Position numbers and translations under genes: made by a program. The notes below the pieces were generated by a model that saw only the letters and a program-made list of their open reading frames with translations, made no database searches and had not been told where the DNA came from. Below, in pieces: positions 45,279 through 45,995 of a stretch of DNA of 45,995 nucleotides. Positions within the stretch are counted from its first letter, which is position 1, and each line of letters opens with the position of its first letter. This DNA comes from a virus. The stretch covers positions 1 to 45,995 of the IMG/VR virus record IMGVR_UViG_3300009433_001898; one strand, 5' to 3'.

Positions 45279-45995
45279 TTACTTGCCCCAACGGGACAGT
45301 GCCTGGACATAGACAGACATTGACTCATTGATAGGACCATTCTCAACTTGCACATCCTCAGTTACGGTAGTAACTTCTGGTTTTGTTGAGAAATATGATT
45401 CACGGAGGGTAGAAACTTTCTCACGGAATGCTTCTTCATTTTCAAACTCAACAGCTTCTGCCAAGGATCCGAGTTTCTCACGCTGAGTGAGACTCAAACC
45501 TTCGGAGATTTCTGTCACAATCCCATTCTTGATATAGTTGCCGACGCTCTTATTGAGACCGACGTTTTCTTCAATAGACTCGTTGAGTTTTGTTTCCATG
45601 GTCTGAAGTTGCTCTTGCATTTCGTCTACAAGATCAACTTTCTCGTCGGGAAGATCGATGAAATTCTCGACGAAAACTTGCTTGATTCCGCTCAATACAG
45701 ACTCAGCCATCTCAGACTTAATGCCGTGCTCGACCGCGAGCTCGTTATTCTTCATCCAATTGGATACGGCATAAGTGAGATACTCATCAACTGATTCAGC
45801 CAGTTGAGTCTTGACGGTATCAATTTCTTCTTCAAGGACCTTTGCATAGTCCTCGTGCATACGCTCCAGTTCTTCATTGATTCTGGAAACGACCGCTGCT
45901 TCAAAGATAGTCTTTGCTTTCTCTTTGAATTCTTCGGTAAGGTCTTCACCTTCTGTGAGTGCAGCAACATCAGCAGACAGATCCACCTCAATGAC
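45279..45995 (-). CDS. 22: Prohead core scaffold protein (gp22), partial
   Basis: The reading frame continues through the right edge, so the N-terminus is missing. It is an acidic, almost all-helical protein (EEFKEKAKTIFEAAVVSRIN; NEELERMHEDYAKVLEEEID) as expected for the core scaffold that shapes the prohead and is degraded later. Many L/I-x-E plus Ala/Gly/Ser sites occur (LTEG, LAES, LNES, ISEG, LAEA, INES), the pattern cut by the gp21 protease. It directly precedes gp23. Confidence 0.92.
   Translation of the reverse strand, partial: VIEVDLSADVAALTEGEDLTEEFKEKAKTIFEAAVVSRINEELERMHEDYAKVLEEEIDTVKTQLAESVDEYLTYAVSNWMKNNELAVEHGIKSEMAESVLSGIKQVFVENFIDLPDEKVDLVDEMQEQLQTMETKLNESIEENVGLNKSVGNYIKNGIVTEISEGLSLTQREKLGSLAEAVEFENEEAFREKVSTLRESYFSTKPEVTTVTEDVQVENGPINESMSVYVQALSRWGK

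Noticed and set aside
1-45995. CRISPR array, insertion sequence or transposon
   Set aside because: No regularly spaced direct repeats, transposase-like proteins or terminal inverted repeats flanking a gene were seen.
1-45995. Photosystem genes (psbA, psbD), plastocyanin or other photosynthesis genes besides hli
   Set aside because: Looked for because they are common in cyanomyoviruses; none of the proteins shows their motifs in this window.

Overview
This window is a segment of a T4-like myovirus infecting marine picocyanobacteria (a Synechococcus or Prochlorococcus cyanomyovirus). The evidence is a full T4-type replication and recombination set (gp41, gp43, gp44, gp45, gp46, gp47, gp61, gp62, UvsX, UvsY, UvsW, RegA, gp55), the head genes gp22 and gp23, and cyanophage-typical host-derived genes: a high-light-inducible protein, an Hsp20, MazG, NrdA/NrdB, a CobS-like AAA+ ATPase and several 2-oxoglutarate/Fe(II) oxygenases. 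No photosystem genes are present. Almost every gene is on the minus strand and neighbours overlap by a few bases (ATGA, TGATG or TAATG junctions). The only exception is a three-gene plus-strand cluster at 23.66-25.37 kb.

Layout, left to right (transcription runs right to left). 0-4.4 kb: accessory genes (peroxiredoxin fragment, Hli, two 2OG oxygenases, one tRNA-Arg(UCU), a PD-(D/E)XK nuclease, many very small proteins), with two near-perfect sigma70 promoters. 4.4-9.0 kb: nrdB, a 58-residue protein, nrdA and the gp61 primase. 9.0-15.7 kb: probable virion genes under late-type promoters (CTAAATAG / ATAAATA), including an Ig-like protein, a protein whose N-terminus copies the mature gp23 arm, an HxGH nucleotidyltransferase with a T4-style capsid-targeting peptide, a ligase-like protein with a KxDG motif and a possible nuclease. 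15.7-22.6 kb: MazG, gp41, a 2OG oxygenase, UvsX, gp43 and two Sm-like proteins. 23.0-27.2 kb: Hsp20 and an envelope module of three exported plus-strand proteins facing four minus-strand proteins, three of them with predicted membrane segments. 27.2-32.6 kb: RegA, gp62, Dam, gp44 and gp45, with three 2OG oxygenases interleaved. 32.6-36.4 kb: a MoxR/CobS-like ATPase and a CobT-like metallopeptidase/VWA protein. 36.5-43.1 kb: gp46, gp47, gp55, an Sm-like protein, UvsW, UvsY and a tail-tube-fold protein. 43.1-46 kb: three tiny genes, gp23, and gp22 running off the window edge.

How it works together: ribonucleotide reductase and MazG supply and police nucleotides. The gp41/61/43/44/62/45 replisome and UvsX/Y/W with gp46/47 carry out replication and recombination. 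gp55, itself behind a host-type sigma70 promoter, works with gp45 to switch transcription to the late promoters that precede the virion and exported-protein genes. The parts least explained by known T4 biology are the exported/membrane module at 23.6-27.2 kb and the run of putative nucleic-acid or nucleotide enzymes at 12.4-15.7 kb, one of which looks designed to be packaged in the head and injected.
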